Assembly: GCF_039621805.1 (NCBI RefSeq)
Contig: NZ_CP155074.1
Span: forward strand, 930,001 to 994,000
Length of the DNA: 64,000 nt
Origin: Paraburkholderia sp. PREW-6R
GTDB taxonomy: Bacteria > Pseudomonadota > Gammaproteobacteria > Burkholderiales > Burkholderiaceae
Direction of reading: 5' to 3'
Position numbers and translations under genes: made by a program. This document shows positions 26,874 through 35,977 of this stretch, one piece after another. Numbering within the stretch: the stretch's first letter is position 1; every line of letters starts with the position of its first letter. The notes beneath the pieces were generated by a model. The model ran no database searches and was not told the DNA's origin. It saw only the letters and a list, made by a program, of their open reading frames with translations.

Positions 26874-27881
26874 ATGACAGTGCGCCGGCGCTTTCGTCAC
26901 TCATGCCATCACCCAATGAACGACTCACGGAACATGCCAGTTGCAGACAATCGCGCGCGGCAATTGCTCGCCACGCACGGGCGCTTCGCTTACCGGCCGA
27001 TCACGGACAGCGATGGCTTTCGCTGGCCGGGCGGCAGCGGGCTCGCGGTCTACCTGGGTTTCAATATCGAGCACTTCGCTTTTGGCGAGGGCCTGGGCGC
27101 GGCACTCGGACCCGTTTCGCCGCAACCGGATGTACTGAACCATAGCTGGCGCGAGTACGGCAATCGTGTTGGCGCATGGCGCTGCATCGAACTCTTCGAT
27201 CAGCTCCATCTGCCCGCAGGCACGCTGATCAATACGGCGCTGTACGATCACTGTCCGGAGTTGATTGCCGCATGCGTGGCCCGCGGCGACGAGATCATCG
27301 GGCACGGTCATACGAACGCGCACCGTCAGAGCGATCTCAATGAAGAAGGCGAACGCGAACTGCTTTTACATTGCCGCGAACGGATCGCGGAAGAGTCCGG
27401 CACGCCGCCGGCAGGCTGGCTGTCGCCGTGGATATCGGAATCGCGTCTGACGCCCGATCTGCTCGTCGAAACCGGCTACAGCTATACGCTCAACTGGTGT
27501 CACGACGACCGGCCGGTACGCATGGCCACGCGCAGCGGATCGCTGTGGTCGGTTCCGTATCCGCAGGAATTGAACGATCTGCCGATGATGGTGGGCCGTC
27601 ATATGGATGGCCGCGCGTTCGCCGACATGATCGTCGATCAGTTCGACGAGATGCTCGAGCAGGCCAATCGCGGCGCGCAGCCTCAGTCGCTGGTCATGGG
27701 CATCGCGTTGCATCCGTATCTGGTCGGGCAGCCGTACCGGCTTCGACACTTGCGGCGTGCGCTCCAGCGCATCGCGGCAGCGCGCGCGCAAGGCGATGCA
27801 TGGATCACCACGCCGGGCGCTATCGCCCGTCATATGGATGAACTGGAGCGGGGCAGTGCGCTGTGCCCGGCGACGGCATGA
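26874..27881 (+). CDS. polysaccharide deacetylase family protein (PuuE allantoinase-like)
   Basis: Up to 335 residues of a NodB-fold hydrolase. The segment YGNRVGAWRCIELFD (about 97-111) and the metal-site block EIIGHGHTNAHRQSDLNEEGE (about 142-162) resemble PuuE-type allantoinases rather than sugar deacetylases. The usual first metal Asp is replaced in YLGFNIEHF, as in PuuE-like enzymes. It probably cleaves a C-N bond in a ureide or cyclic amide. Alternative starts are ATG 26916 and 26934; none has a strong ribosome site. It overlaps the GntR gene by 4 bp and follows a sigma-54 promoter. Confidence 0.82.
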   Translation: MTVRRRFRHSCHHPMNDSRNMPVADNRARQLLATHGRFAYRPITDSDGFRWPGGSGLAVYLGFNIEHFAFGEGLGAALGPVSPQPDVLNHSWREYGNRVGAWRCIELFDQLHLPAGTLINTALYDHCPELIAACVARGDEIIGHGHTNAHRQSDLNEEGERELLLHCRERIAEESGTPPAGWLSPWISESRLTPDLLVETGYSYTLNWCHDDRPVRMATRSGSLWSVPYPQELNDLPMMVGRHMDGRAFADMIVDQFDEMLEQANRGAQPQSLVMGIALHPYLVGQPYRLRHLRRALQRIAAARAQGDAWITTPGAIARHMDELERGSALCPATA

Positions 27882-28612
27882 GCCCGAAAGCCGGCACGGC
27901 CGCCGCGAGGCAAAACGCGCAGGACGAAGCGGATGCGGACGCGCGCATCTATCAATCGATCTTCGACGGTGTGCTGAATCATCGGCTCACGCCCGGCACG
28001 AAGCTGCCGGAGCCCGAACTGTGCCAACTGTTCGGCGTGGGTCGCGCGGCGGTGCGCCGGGTGCTCGAAAAACTCGCGTACGACGGCATTGTGGTCCTGC
28101 GGCCGAACAAGGGTGCGGTGATCGCGGAGCCCACGCCCGAAGAAACCCGCGAGATTTTCGAAGCGCGCCGTTCAATCGAACGCATGCTTGTGGAACTGGC
28201 CGTGCAGCGCGCCAGTGCGAGCGATATCAGATCGTTGCGACAACAGCTTGCGAGCGAGCACGAAGCAATGCATCGCTTCGATCAACCCTCGTGGGCGACG
28301 CTCGCAAGCGGATTTCATATGCGCATCGCCGCGCTCGCCGGCAATACGATCCTGCAGACCTATCTGAAGGAGCTCGTTTCGCGCTGCTCGCTGATCGTCG
28401 GCGTGTACGAGCCGCCCGGCAACGCGCCGTGTGAGCATGCGGAACACGCGGCGATCGTCGATTGTCTGGAAGCGCGCGACGCCGCCGGCGCCATCGCGCA
28501 CATGGAAGCGCATCTCCGGCATCTCGAAGAGCGCATCGAAATCTCGCGCATGCGCGGCGAGAAGAGCCTCGGCCAGTTGCTCGGACTGACTGAGCACGCA
28601 ACGTCACGCTAG
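27878..28612 (+). CDS. GntR family transcriptional regulator (FadR/FCD type)
   Basis: A 244-residue regulator. The N-terminal winged helix (about 22-88) contains PEPELCQLFGVGRAAVRRVLEKLAYDGIVVLRPNKG. The C-terminal FCD ligand domain includes EARRSIERMLVELAV and metal-binding His residues in FHMRIAALAG and EHAEHAAIVDCLEARD. Its ATG overlaps the stop of the deacetylase gene (ATGA), so the two are translationally coupled. It probably senses the compound or product handled by this locus and the divergent ABC importer. Confidence 0.9.
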   Translation: MSPKAGTAAARQNAQDEADADARIYQSIFDGVLNHRLTPGTKLPEPELCQLFGVGRAAVRRVLEKLAYDGIVVLRPNKGAVIAEPTPEETREIFEARRSIERMLVELAVQRASASDIRSLRQQLASEHEAMHRFDQPSWATLASGFHMRIAALAGNTILQTYLKELVSRCSLIVGVYEPPGNAPCEHAEHAAIVDCLEARDAAGAIAHMEAHLRHLEERIEISRMRGEKSLGQLLGLTEHATSR

Positions 28613-28621
28613 GCGGCCCGC

Positions 28622-29212
28622 ATGGAAATAGACTTCGACGCGATCACCGAATACCAGCGCTACAAGCTGATGGCGAGTCTGATCGTGCCGCGACCGATTG
28701 CTCTCGTCACCACGCTCGGCGCCGACGGTACGATCAATGCGGCGCCTTTTTCAATGTTCAGCATGCTGGGTGAAGAGCCGCCCATCGTAATGATCAGCAT
28801 TAATCGCGTGTCGGACGGCACGCTGAAGGACACGGCGGTTAACATCGTGCGAACGGGTGAGTTCGTCGTGCATCTCGCCGACGAAGCGATCGCGGTGAAA
28901 ATGCACCGCTGCGGAGAACGACTGCCGCCCAATGTGAGCGAACTGGCCGCCGTGGGACTGACGCCGGTGCCCAGCACGCAGGTGGCGCCTCCGCGCATTG
29001 CGGAGGCGCCCGTCGCGTTCGAGTGCACGATCTGGGAGACGCTGGAAACGAGCAGCCGGCAAATCTTCATTGGCCGCGTTCACCGGTTGCATGCACGAGA
29101 CGGGCTGATCGACATCGACACCTGGCGCGTGCATCTTCAGGATTATTTTCCCGTTGGCCGCTTTGGCGCCAGCGATTATGTGACCACCCGCGACCGCTTC
29201 CAGATTGAGTGA
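28622..29212 (+). CDS. flavin reductase-like (flavoredoxin family) protein
   Basis: A 196-residue FMN-binding split-barrel protein. It starts with YQRYKLMASLIVPRPIALVTTLGADGTINAAPFSMFSML (about 12-50), the typical flavin-binding part, and ends DYVTTRDRF. Family members reduce FMN for a partner monooxygenase or act as flavoredoxins. No monooxygenase is encoded nearby. It is the third gene of the deacetylase operon, 9 bp after the GntR stop, so it probably acts in the same pathway. Confidence 0.87.
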   Translation: MEIDFDAITEYQRYKLMASLIVPRPIALVTTLGADGTINAAPFSMFSMLGEEPPIVMISINRVSDGTLKDTAVNIVRTGEFVVHLADEAIAVKMHRCGERLPPNVSELAAVGLTPVPSTQVAPPRIAEAPVAFECTIWETLETSSRQIFIGRVHRLHARDGLIDIDTWRVHLQDYFPVGRFGASDYVTTRDRFQIE

Positions 29213-29763
29213 GGACGGCGTTGCCACGTGACTGCGTCAGCAGCGCCGCCTTGATTCAAAATAATTCGTCAATACCAGTCACGACAATTTCCTCTGCTAT
29301 GCTTTTTTTATCGCAAGAAAATGGTGAACCGTTCGTTGGCATTCGGTAAAACTGCTTGAATATGCAAGCAGGGCGATTTGCCGGAATGTACACCCCTGCG
29401 AATAATCAATTGATCAGGATGGCAAAGTGACTACACGCAAGTCTGCGCGTCGATATACGGCAGCGAGGGCCCCAGTAGCAGTAAAACCGCCGGTGGACAC
29501 GTTGCCGCGAGAATCAACCCGCTTTTGCATGCGAGACAAATCCGGCTACCCGTGTTGCGGTGTTTTCCGCGCAGTGCAGTATGCGATTGCGCGAGCGTCG
29601 ATTATCAGGCGACGCAAAAGCCGCGTCATGCGTTCGCGCCAGATGCGCTCGGCGCGAAAGGCCTCGCTCATGGCGCGAGCGTTCTTCAGATTACGAACCG
29701 CGCAACGGCATGCGAGCCCTTGAATTGTGGAGATGCTAAAAGCAAGCGCATGGGTTCGAGCGG
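29213..29763. other. intergenic region between convergent genes, AT-richer
   Basis: About 550 bp between the flavin reductase and the gamma-glutamyltransferase-type gene. The part 29255-29430 is clearly AT-richer than its surroundings. It contains a perfect 7-bp inverted repeat at 29352-29371 (CTGCTTG, 6-nt loop, CAAGCAG). A 98-codon frame at 29427-29723 is Arg-rich, has no ribosome site and no recognisable motif, so I do not call it a gene. Confidence 0.4.
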
Positions 29764-31350
29764 CTAGAGGCCCAACGCCTGTCCGTCACTACGTGGATCG
29801 TGCGCGCCGTACAGGGTCCCGTCGCTGTCGATGCGAATCACGCCGGGATGACCCGCGAGCGGACTCTGCGCCGCGATGGCGCTTACGTCGTGACCGCGCG
29901 CGGCCAATGCGGCGAACACATCGTCGCCGGCATCCTGTTCGAGTTTCAGTGCGTCGCGGCTGTCCGAGAAGGTCTTGCCGAGCAGAAAGCGCGGACGGGC
30001 GAGCGCGGTGAGCGGGTCCATGTCGTAGTCGATCAGCCGCGTGAGAATTGCGGCCAGCGTCTGCGGCTGACCGTCCGCCCCTTGCGTACCGAATACCAGC
30101 TGCGGACGTCCGTCTTTCAGATACATGCCGGGATTGAGCGTGTGGAACGGCCGCTTGCCGGGCTGCACCGCATTGTGATGCGCCGGATCCGTGCTGAACG
30201 ACGCGCCGCGGTTGTGCCACAGAATGCCGGTGTCGCCCGTGACCACACCGCTACCCCAGTCGAAGTACACCGTTTGCAACAGGCTGACACTGCGGCCGTG
30301 CCGGTCGGTTGCGCCAATGAACACCGTGTCGCCGGGACGAAACACATGTGGCCAGGCGCGCGCTTCACGCATATTGATTGCGTGCGCATGCGCGTCGAGC
30401 GTGGCGGCCGAAAGCATTGCATCGACGGGCACGTCGTTGAAATCCGGGTCGCCGACAAAACGGTCGCGATCCACGAATGCGCACTTTATCGCCTCGACGA
30501 GCAGGTGATAGTAATCGGCGCTGCCTTCCGTTATCGCGCCGAGGTCGAACCGGTCCAGCGTGCCCATGATCTGCAGCGTCGTCACACCTTGCGTAGGCGG
30601 GCGCATGCTGACGAGTTCGCCGCCCCTATAGCGAACGCGCAACGGTGCTTCGTCGCGTGCACGCGTTCGCGTGAGGTCGCTCATCACCAGCGGTGATCCG
30701 GCTCGCTGCAAACCCCGCGCAATGCGTTCCGCCAGTTCGCCCTCATAAAATTCGCGGCCACCGAAACGCGCGATCCGCTCCAGACTCGTCGCGAGCGCGG
30801 GCTGCATGAAGCGCTCGCCGATTGCGGGAATGCGCCCGTGCGGCGCGAATGCAGTCGCAAAGCCTGGCAGCGCATTCAGTTCGTCGGCACGCAGGCTTTG
30901 CCAGAAATGCTGCGAGGGCGTAACGGCAAAGCCATCGCGCGCATATTCGATCGCGCGGTCGAATAACGACGCCCATGTTTGCGTGCCGCCCCAAGTGCGC
31001 TGACTGATGCCGAACGCCTGTGTCCACGTATCGACCGTGGCCGCTGTTGTGATCGCCGAGTGCGGGCCGCGCGTCGGAATGACGGCGCCGAACGTCGGCA
31101 GATTCGCCGCGGCCTGGCCGATGCCTGAGACAGTACGCAACATGCCGCCGCGATCGCCGATGATCCAGAACGCGTCGCCGCCGAGGCCCGTGAAATGCGG
31201 ATAGGTCACGCAGAGCGCCGCGCCGGTTGCGATGGCGGCTTCAATGGCGTTGCCGCCGCTGCGCAGCACGTCGAGGCCGGCAGCGCTGGCGAGCGCATGC
31301 GGGCTGGTCACCATGCCGCCGGTCGAGCGCGCGAGGGTTGGATTGTGCAT
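29764..31350 (-). CDS. gamma-glutamyltransferase family protein (HpxW-like)
   Basis: A 528-residue Ntn-hydrolase that should self-cleave into two subunits. It opens with the family pattern TGGMVTSPHALASAAGLDVLRSGGNAIEAAIAT and has FTGLGGDAFWI. The probable nucleophile Thr is in PGDTVFIGATDRHG (about 345-358), followed by SLLQTVYFDWGSG and the C-terminal GTQGADGQPQ. No signal peptide is visible, unlike periplasmic Ggt. Cytoplasmic relatives (HpxW) sit in oxalurate/purine-nitrogen loci with DUF3225 proteins, as here. Start ATG 31350; the longer frame adds 9 residues. Confidence 0.85.
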   Translation of the reverse strand: MHNPTLARSTGGMVTSPHALASAAGLDVLRSGGNAIEAAIATGAALCVTYPHFTGLGGDAFWIIGDRGGMLRTVSGIGQAAANLPTFGAVIPTRGPHSAITTAATVDTWTQAFGISQRTWGGTQTWASLFDRAIEYARDGFAVTPSQHFWQSLRADELNALPGFATAFAPHGRIPAIGERFMQPALATSLERIARFGGREFYEGELAERIARGLQRAGSPLVMSDLTRTRARDEAPLRVRYRGGELVSMRPPTQGVTTLQIMGTLDRFDLGAITEGSADYYHLLVEAIKCAFVDRDRFVGDPDFNDVPVDAMLSAATLDAHAHAINMREARAWPHVFRPGDTVFIGATDRHGRSVSLLQTVYFDWGSGVVTGDTGILWHNRGASFSTDPAHHNAVQPGKRPFHTLNPGMYLKDGRPQLVFGTQGADGQPQTLAAILTRLIDYDMDPLTALARPRFLLGKTFSDSRDALKLEQDAGDDVFAALAARGHDVSAIAAQSPLAGHPGVIRIDSDGTLYGAHDPRSDGQALGL

Positions 31351-31787
31351 CGTGGTTCCGCCACCTGAAGGTGGCAAGTCATGAGTGAAGTGGTCGGCAG
31401 AGTGTTACACGAAACGGTGCGCGCTTCAGCCGCGGCGGGTGAGTTGCAATCGGCGCCGACGCTTTAACCCGCCTTTCGGGAGCAGGGCGCCTGACGCATA
31501 AGCCTGCCACTGAGCAGTCATCACTCAGCACTTTGCCTGGCAACGGGCAACAGGCAACCGGCCACTGGCACTGGCACTGGCACTGGCAACTAGCGGCTTA
31601 CGCACGCCATCGCGGTTTGCGCTCGCGAGGCGCAAATACGGGGCGCGCGAGCCCCTAAGTGGGGAGCGCTGCACCATCGGCAGCGCGGCGCCAACGCGCT
31701 GGTCCATGCTCATCCGCGTTCATTCGCGGGCCTCGCTGCCTTTCCTGGCGTGCATCTCATCAAAATTGCACGACCTGCACCGTGCAC
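31351..31787. other. intergenic region with palindrome and CTGGCA tandem repeat
   Basis: No gene is seen. A near-perfect palindrome GCCACCTGAAGGTGGC at 31360-31375 lies 10 bp upstream of the gamma-glutamyltransferase-type ATG and could be an operator or a structure hiding its ribosome site. Four tandem CTGGCA hexamers occupy 31565-31588. A TGCACCA half-site (31670-31676) lies at a distance typical of an NtrC enhancer, but the other half is absent. Confidence 0.45.
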
Positions 31788-31788
31788 T

Positions 31789-31804
31789 TGGCATACCTCC
31801 TGCT
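31789..31804 (+). promoter_or_regulatory. sigma-54-type promoter of the atzF-ABC-biuH-trtA operon
   Basis: TGGCATACCTCCTGCT keeps the invariant GG and GC dinucleotides at the exact sigma-54 spacing, with one deviation (C for T) in the -12 element. Predicted transcription start is near 31815, about 37 nt before the atzF GTG. Overlapping TGCAC/GTGCA half-sites lie just upstream (31766-31787) and may bind a regulator. Confidence 0.6.
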
Positions 31805-31851
31805 TAATCGCCGTCAAACTTGTATTCAAGATTGAACTCAAGGAAAAACAC

Positions 31852-33666
31852 GTGCCGAAATTTTCACCGATCACGGTCAAAGGGTTGCTCGACGCTTACG
31901 CCGCCGGCACGCTGTCGCCGACCCAGGCCGTCACGACAGCACTCGCGCGCATCGAAGAAATCGACCGCCCGGAGGTCTGGACGTTGCGCGTGCCGCCGGA
32001 GGCAATCAAAGCCCGCGCCGCGCAACTCGAAGCCCTCGCCAGTGAGCAGGGCGACGCGGTCTTCGAGCGTATGCCGCTTTTTGGCGTGCCGTTCGCGGTC
32101 AAGGACAACATCGACGTGGCCGGCCTGCCGACCACCGCCGCATGCGAGCCGTTCAGCTATACGCCCGACGCATCGGCCTTTGCGGTTCAACGCCTGCTCG
32201 ACGCCGGCGCGATCCTCATCGGCAAGACCAACCTCGATCAGTTCGCGACGGGTCTCGTAGGGACACGCTCGCCCTACGGCGCGGTGCGTCACACCGAAGC
32301 GCCGCTGCGCGTGTCGGGCGGCTCCAGTTCCGGCTCGGCGGTGGCGGTGGCCGCGGGCTGCGTCGCGTTTTCGCTCGGCACCGACACCGCCGGTTCGGGA
32401 CGCGTGCCAGCGGGTTTGAACGGGCTCGTGGGCCTCAAGCCTTCATTGGGACTGGTCAGCAAGCGTGGCGTCGTGCCGGCCTGCCGCACGCTCGACACGA
32501 TCTCCGTATTTGCGCACCGGGTCGACGATGCGTGGCGCGTGCTCGCTGAAATGGCCTGCTTCGATCCGCTCGATGGCTACTCGCGCAAGCTGCCGGCCCT
32601 CGGCCTGCTGCGCGACGCGCCGCGCGTAGGCGTGCCCGACTACCTCGAGTTTTATGGCGACGCCGCCGCCAGCCACGCATTCCTCGCCACGCTCGATTCG
32701 TTGTCCACGCATCTGCACCTGAATCCGTCGCCGGTGGATTTCGCGCCGCTCAAGGCGGTCTCGGCGTTGCTCTACGACGGTCCATGGGTCGCCGAGCGCC
32801 GCGCCGCGATCGGTGCGTTTTTCGACAGCCATCACGACGCGATCGATCCGGTGGTGGCGACCGTGATCGGCAAGGCCGACAACTTCAGCGCCGTCGATCT
32901 GTTCAACGGCCAGTACGCGCTCGCCGATCTGAAGCGCCGCGCCGAAGCGCTGTTCGAAACGATCGACGTGCTGCTCGTGCCGACCGCCCCGACCCATCCG
33001 TTGATCGCGGACGTGCAGGCCAATCCGGTCGAGCTGAACAGCCAGCTCGGCTACTACACGAACTTCGTGAACCTGCTCGATCTGTGCGCGCTCGCCGTGC
33101 CGTGTCGGCGTCGCGAAGATGGTTTGCCCGCAGGCGTCACGCTGATCGGGCCGAGCGGTTTGGACCGGCGGCTCGCGCAACTCGGCGCGAAGATCGAGGC
33201 ACTGTTCGAGCCGGCCAGCAGCGCCGCGGAGATCGGCCCATTGCCGTTTCAGGAGCCGAGCGTCGCGCTTGCAGTGGTGGGTGCGCATCTGCGTGGACAG
33301 CCGCTGAACTGGCAACTTCAGCAGGCGGGCGCGCGTTTCGTCGAAGCGACCGAGACCAGCGCCGGCTATCGCCTGTATGCGCTCGCCGCCACGCAGCCGC
33401 CGAAGCCCGGTCTCGTGCGCACTCACGACACGCCTGGCGCAGCCATTGAGGTGGAACTCTGGGACATTCCGCTTCGCACCTTCGGCCAGTTCGTCGCCGA
33501 CGTGCCCGCGCCGCTTGGAATCGGCACGTTGCAACTGGCCGACGGCCGTGCCGTGAAAGGCTTCATCTGCGAGCCGGCCGCCATCGGCGAGGGCAGCGGC
33601 GCGCTCGATATTACTTCGTATGGCGGCTGGCGTGCGTATCTCGACAGCCTCGCGACGCCTGCATAA
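31852..33666 (+). CDS. atzF: allophanate hydrolase
   Basis: Hydrolyses allophanate (urea-1-carboxylate) to ammonia and CO2, the last step of biuret and cyanuric acid breakdown. The 604-residue protein has an amidase-signature domain with the Ser-Ser-Lys set at K84 (VKDNID), S158 (GGSSSGS) and S182 (DTAGSGR), the spacing of AtzF. A C-terminal domain from about 470 (VVGAHLRGQPLN ... GFICEPAAI) is typical of AtzF/DUR1 allophanate hydrolases. The GTG start has AAGGAA before it; the frame is open back to 31750 across the promoter. First gene of the operon. Confidence 0.95.
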   Translation: MPKFSPITVKGLLDAYAAGTLSPTQAVTTALARIEEIDRPEVWTLRVPPEAIKARAAQLEALASEQGDAVFERMPLFGVPFAVKDNIDVAGLPTTAACEPFSYTPDASAFAVQRLLDAGAILIGKTNLDQFATGLVGTRSPYGAVRHTEAPLRVSGGSSSGSAVAVAAGCVAFSLGTDTAGSGRVPAGLNGLVGLKPSLGLVSKRGVVPACRTLDTISVFAHRVDDAWRVLAEMACFDPLDGYSRKLPALGLLRDAPRVGVPDYLEFYGDAAASHAFLATLDSLSTHLHLNPSPVDFAPLKAVSALLYDGPWVAERRAAIGAFFDSHHDAIDPVVATVIGKADNFSAVDLFNGQYALADLKRRAEALFETIDVLLVPTAPTHPLIADVQANPVELNSQLGYYTNFVNLLDLCALAVPCRRREDGLPAGVTLIGPSGLDRRLAQLGAKIEALFEPASSAAEIGPLPFQEPSVALAVVGAHLRGQPLNWQLQQAGARFVEATETSAGYRLYALAATQPPKPGLVRTHDTPGAAIEVELWDIPLRTFGQFVADVPAPLGIGTLQLADGRAVKGFICEPAAIGEGSGALDITSYGGWRAYLDSLATPA

Positions 33667-33721
33667 CGCGCAGCGGACACTCTCCACCATTGATTAACCC
33701 TCCGATCAGGAATAGGACACC

Positions 33722-34819
33722 ATGACCAGCCGCCGCAATTTCATCAAGAGCGCCAGTCTGCTGACGCTCGGCAATATTCTGCCTGTCCAGTCCGTGTTCG
33801 CCGCGCCGAACACGACCGTCGGCGTGATCTACGTGGGCGCGCGCAACGATTACGGCTACAACCAGGCGCAGGCAGCGGCGGCCGCGGTCATCAAAAAGAT
33901 GCCGAACGTGAAGGTCGTGGAAGAAGAGAACGTGCCGGAAACGATCGCCGTGCAAAAGACGATGGAAGCGATGATCGAGCAGGACGGCGCGACGCTGATC
34001 TTCGCGACGTCGTTCGGTTACTTCGATCCGCACGTCTTGAAGATGGCAGCGAAATATCCGAAGGTGCGTTTCGCGCATTGCGGCGGTTTGTGGAAGCAGG
34101 GCAACCCGTCGAACATCACCAGCTATTTCGGCTACATCGACGAATGCCAGTACCTGAACGGCGTCGTCGCCGGCCACATGACGAAGAGCAAAAAGCTCGG
34201 CTTCGTCGCGGCCAAGCCGATTCCGCAGGTGCTGCGCAATATCAACTCATTCACGCTCGGCGCGCAGTCGGTCGATCCGTCGATCACCACACAGGTCATT
34301 TTCACGGGCGACTGGTCGATGCCGGTGAAGGAAGCGGAGGCGACCAACAGTCTCGTCGATCAGGGTTGCGACGTGGTGACCTGTCACGTCGACGGTCCGA
34401 AGGTGGTGGTGGAGACCGCGGAGAAACGCGGCGCGATGAGCTGCGGTTATCACGCCAGCCAGGCGGCGCTCGCACCGAAAGGCTATCTGACCGGTGCGGA
34501 ATGGGACTGGGCCACACCGTACCGGCAACTGGTGAGCGGCGCGCAGTCCGGCGCGGCGCAACCCAACGTGCTGCGCGGCGGCCTGAAGGAGGGCTTCGTG
34601 AAGATGTCGCCATATGGTCCGAAAGTCGATGCCGCCGCGAAGCAGAACGCCGATTCGATCAAGAGCAGCATGGTGGCGGGCAACTTTGTGATCTTCAAAG
34701 GTCCGATGAAGGACAACAAAGGCGGCATCGCGATCGCCTCTGGCGCAAGCCATCCGCAGACCGACTACACGCTGGAGAGCATGAACTATCTGGTGGCAGG
34801 CGTCGTCGGCCAGATCTGA
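33722..34819 (+). CDS. BMP family ABC substrate-binding protein
   Basis: A 365-residue periplasmic binding protein of the Bmp/Med (PnrA-like) family. It has a signal sequence with a twin Arg (SRRNFIKSASLLTLG, cleavage near VFAAP). The mature part starts VGVIYVGARNDYGYNQAQ and contains ATSFGYFDPHVLKMA and YFGYIDECQYLNGVVAG. Classical members bind nucleosides; here the operon points to biuret, triuret or another small ureide. It is followed by two permeases and, after biuH, by the ATPase. Confidence 0.92.
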   Translation: MTSRRNFIKSASLLTLGNILPVQSVFAAPNTTVGVIYVGARNDYGYNQAQAAAAAVIKKMPNVKVVEEENVPETIAVQKTMEAMIEQDGATLIFATSFGYFDPHVLKMAAKYPKVRFAHCGGLWKQGNPSNITSYFGYIDECQYLNGVVAGHMTKSKKLGFVAAKPIPQVLRNINSFTLGAQSVDPSITTQVIFTGDWSMPVKEAEATNSLVDQGCDVVTCHVDGPKVVVETAEKRGAMSCGYHASQAALAPKGYLTGAEWDWATPYRQLVSGAQSGAAQPNVLRGGLKEGFVKMSPYGPKVDAAAKQNADSIKSSMVAGNFVIFKGPMKDNKGGIAIASGASHPQTDYTLESMNYLVAGVVGQI

Positions 34820-34861
34820 TGGTCAGCGCGCCCGATCGTGTTTGACAGAAAAGGAGCCGCG

Positions 34862-35977
34862 ATGCGTCCCAATGCCCCGACTGCAAGAGCAATGTTGACG
34901 CTCCTGCCTGCGCTGCCGACCGTGCTGGCCGTCGTCGGCACCTTGCTGCTGTTCGCGCTCTTCCTGCTCGTGCAGGGACAGCCCGCGCTCGACGCGATCG
35001 GGCTCATCTTCCAGGGCGCATTCGGTTCCTCGTTCGCATGGCAAAGCACCTTGCTGCGCGCGTCGCCGCTCATGCTGACCGCGCTGTGCGTCGCGCTACC
35101 CGCGCAGGTTGGTCTGATCGTGATCGGCGGCGAGGGCGCGCTCGCGCTCGGCGGCATGTGTGCGGCGATCGTCCCGCAGATGCTGCCGCACGGCACGCCC
35201 TGGCTGATCGCCACGCCGTTGATGGCGGTGGCCGGCATGCTGGCAGGCGGCGTGTGGATCGGTGCGGTGGGCGCGTTGCGGCAATGGCGCGGCGTCAACG
35301 AGACGATCAGCAGCCTGCTGATGTCGTACATCGCGATCGCCCTGTTCAAGCATCTCGTCGAAGGACCGTTGCGCGACCCCGCCAGCCTGAACAAGCCGTC
35401 CACGCTGCCGGTGCCCGACGCAATGATGATCGGTTCGATTCCCGGGCTCGACACGCATTGGGGCCTGTTCTGGGGCGTCGTCGCGTGCATCGCGGCCTGG
35501 GTGTTCGTCAAGTTCAGCACGAAGGGTTTCGCGATGCGCGTGGTGGGCGGCAGTCATCGCGCCGCGCGGCTCGTCGGCCTGCCGGTCAACGTGCTTGCAC
35601 TGACCGCCTGTGCGCTCGGCGGCGCGGCGGCGGGGCTTGGCGGCATGTTCGAAGTTGCGGCGGTGCAGGGCAGCGCGAACGCCTCGCTGCTTGCCGGTTA
35701 CGGCTACGCAGGCATACTCGTCGCATTCGCCGCGCGCCAGAATCCGCTTGCGATCGTTGCGTGCGCGTTGATGATCGGCGGCATCGAGGCAAGCGGCAGT
35801 CTGCTGCAACGGCGCCTCGATCTGCCCGACGCCACAACGCTCGTCCTCCAGGGGTTGCTGTTCGCGAACCTGCTCGCGTGGGAAGCGCTCGGCGGCCGCA
35901 TCGCCGCGTGGCGCGTGAAATTGCAGGCTGCCGCACTGGCCGATCTCCCCGTGCAACTGGAGCAGACACATGCCTGA
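34862..35977 (+). CDS. ABC transporter permease (BMP/nucleoside type, first subunit)
   Basis: A 371-residue inner-membrane permease of the BPD_transp_2 family, with about 9-10 hydrophobic segments. The conserved block is RQWRGVNETISSLLMSYIAI (about 141-160), followed by a periplasmic loop and KGFAMRVVGGSHRAARLVG. The ATG at 34862 has a good AAGGAG site; the longer frame from 34838 is less likely. It overlaps the next permease gene by 8 bp, as expected for subunits of one channel. Confidence 0.92.
   Translation: MRPNAPTARAMLTLLPALPTVLAVVGTLLLFALFLLVQGQPALDAIGLIFQGAFGSSFAWQSTLLRASPLMLTALCVALPAQVGLIVIGGEGALALGGMCAAIVPQMLPHGTPWLIATPLMAVAGMLAGGVWIGAVGALRQWRGVNETISSLLMSYIAIALFKHLVEGPLRDPASLNKPSTLPVPDAMMIGSIPGLDTHWGLFWGVVACIAAWVFVKFSTKGFAMRVVGGSHRAARLVGLPVNVLALTACALGGAAAGLGGMFEVAAVQGSANASLLAGYGYAGILVAFAARQNPLAIVACALMIGGIEASGSLLQRRLDLPDATTLVLQGLLFANLLAWEALGGRIAAWRVKLQAAALADLPVQLEQTHA

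Noticed and set aside
29427..29723. 98-codon plus-strand frame between convergent genes
   Set aside because: No ribosome site, very Arg-rich, no family motif.
31766..31787. TGCAC/GTGCA half-sites as an NtrC enhancer
   Set aside because: The arm spacing does not match the 17-bp NtrC site and the position overlaps the promoter; kept only as a possible operator.
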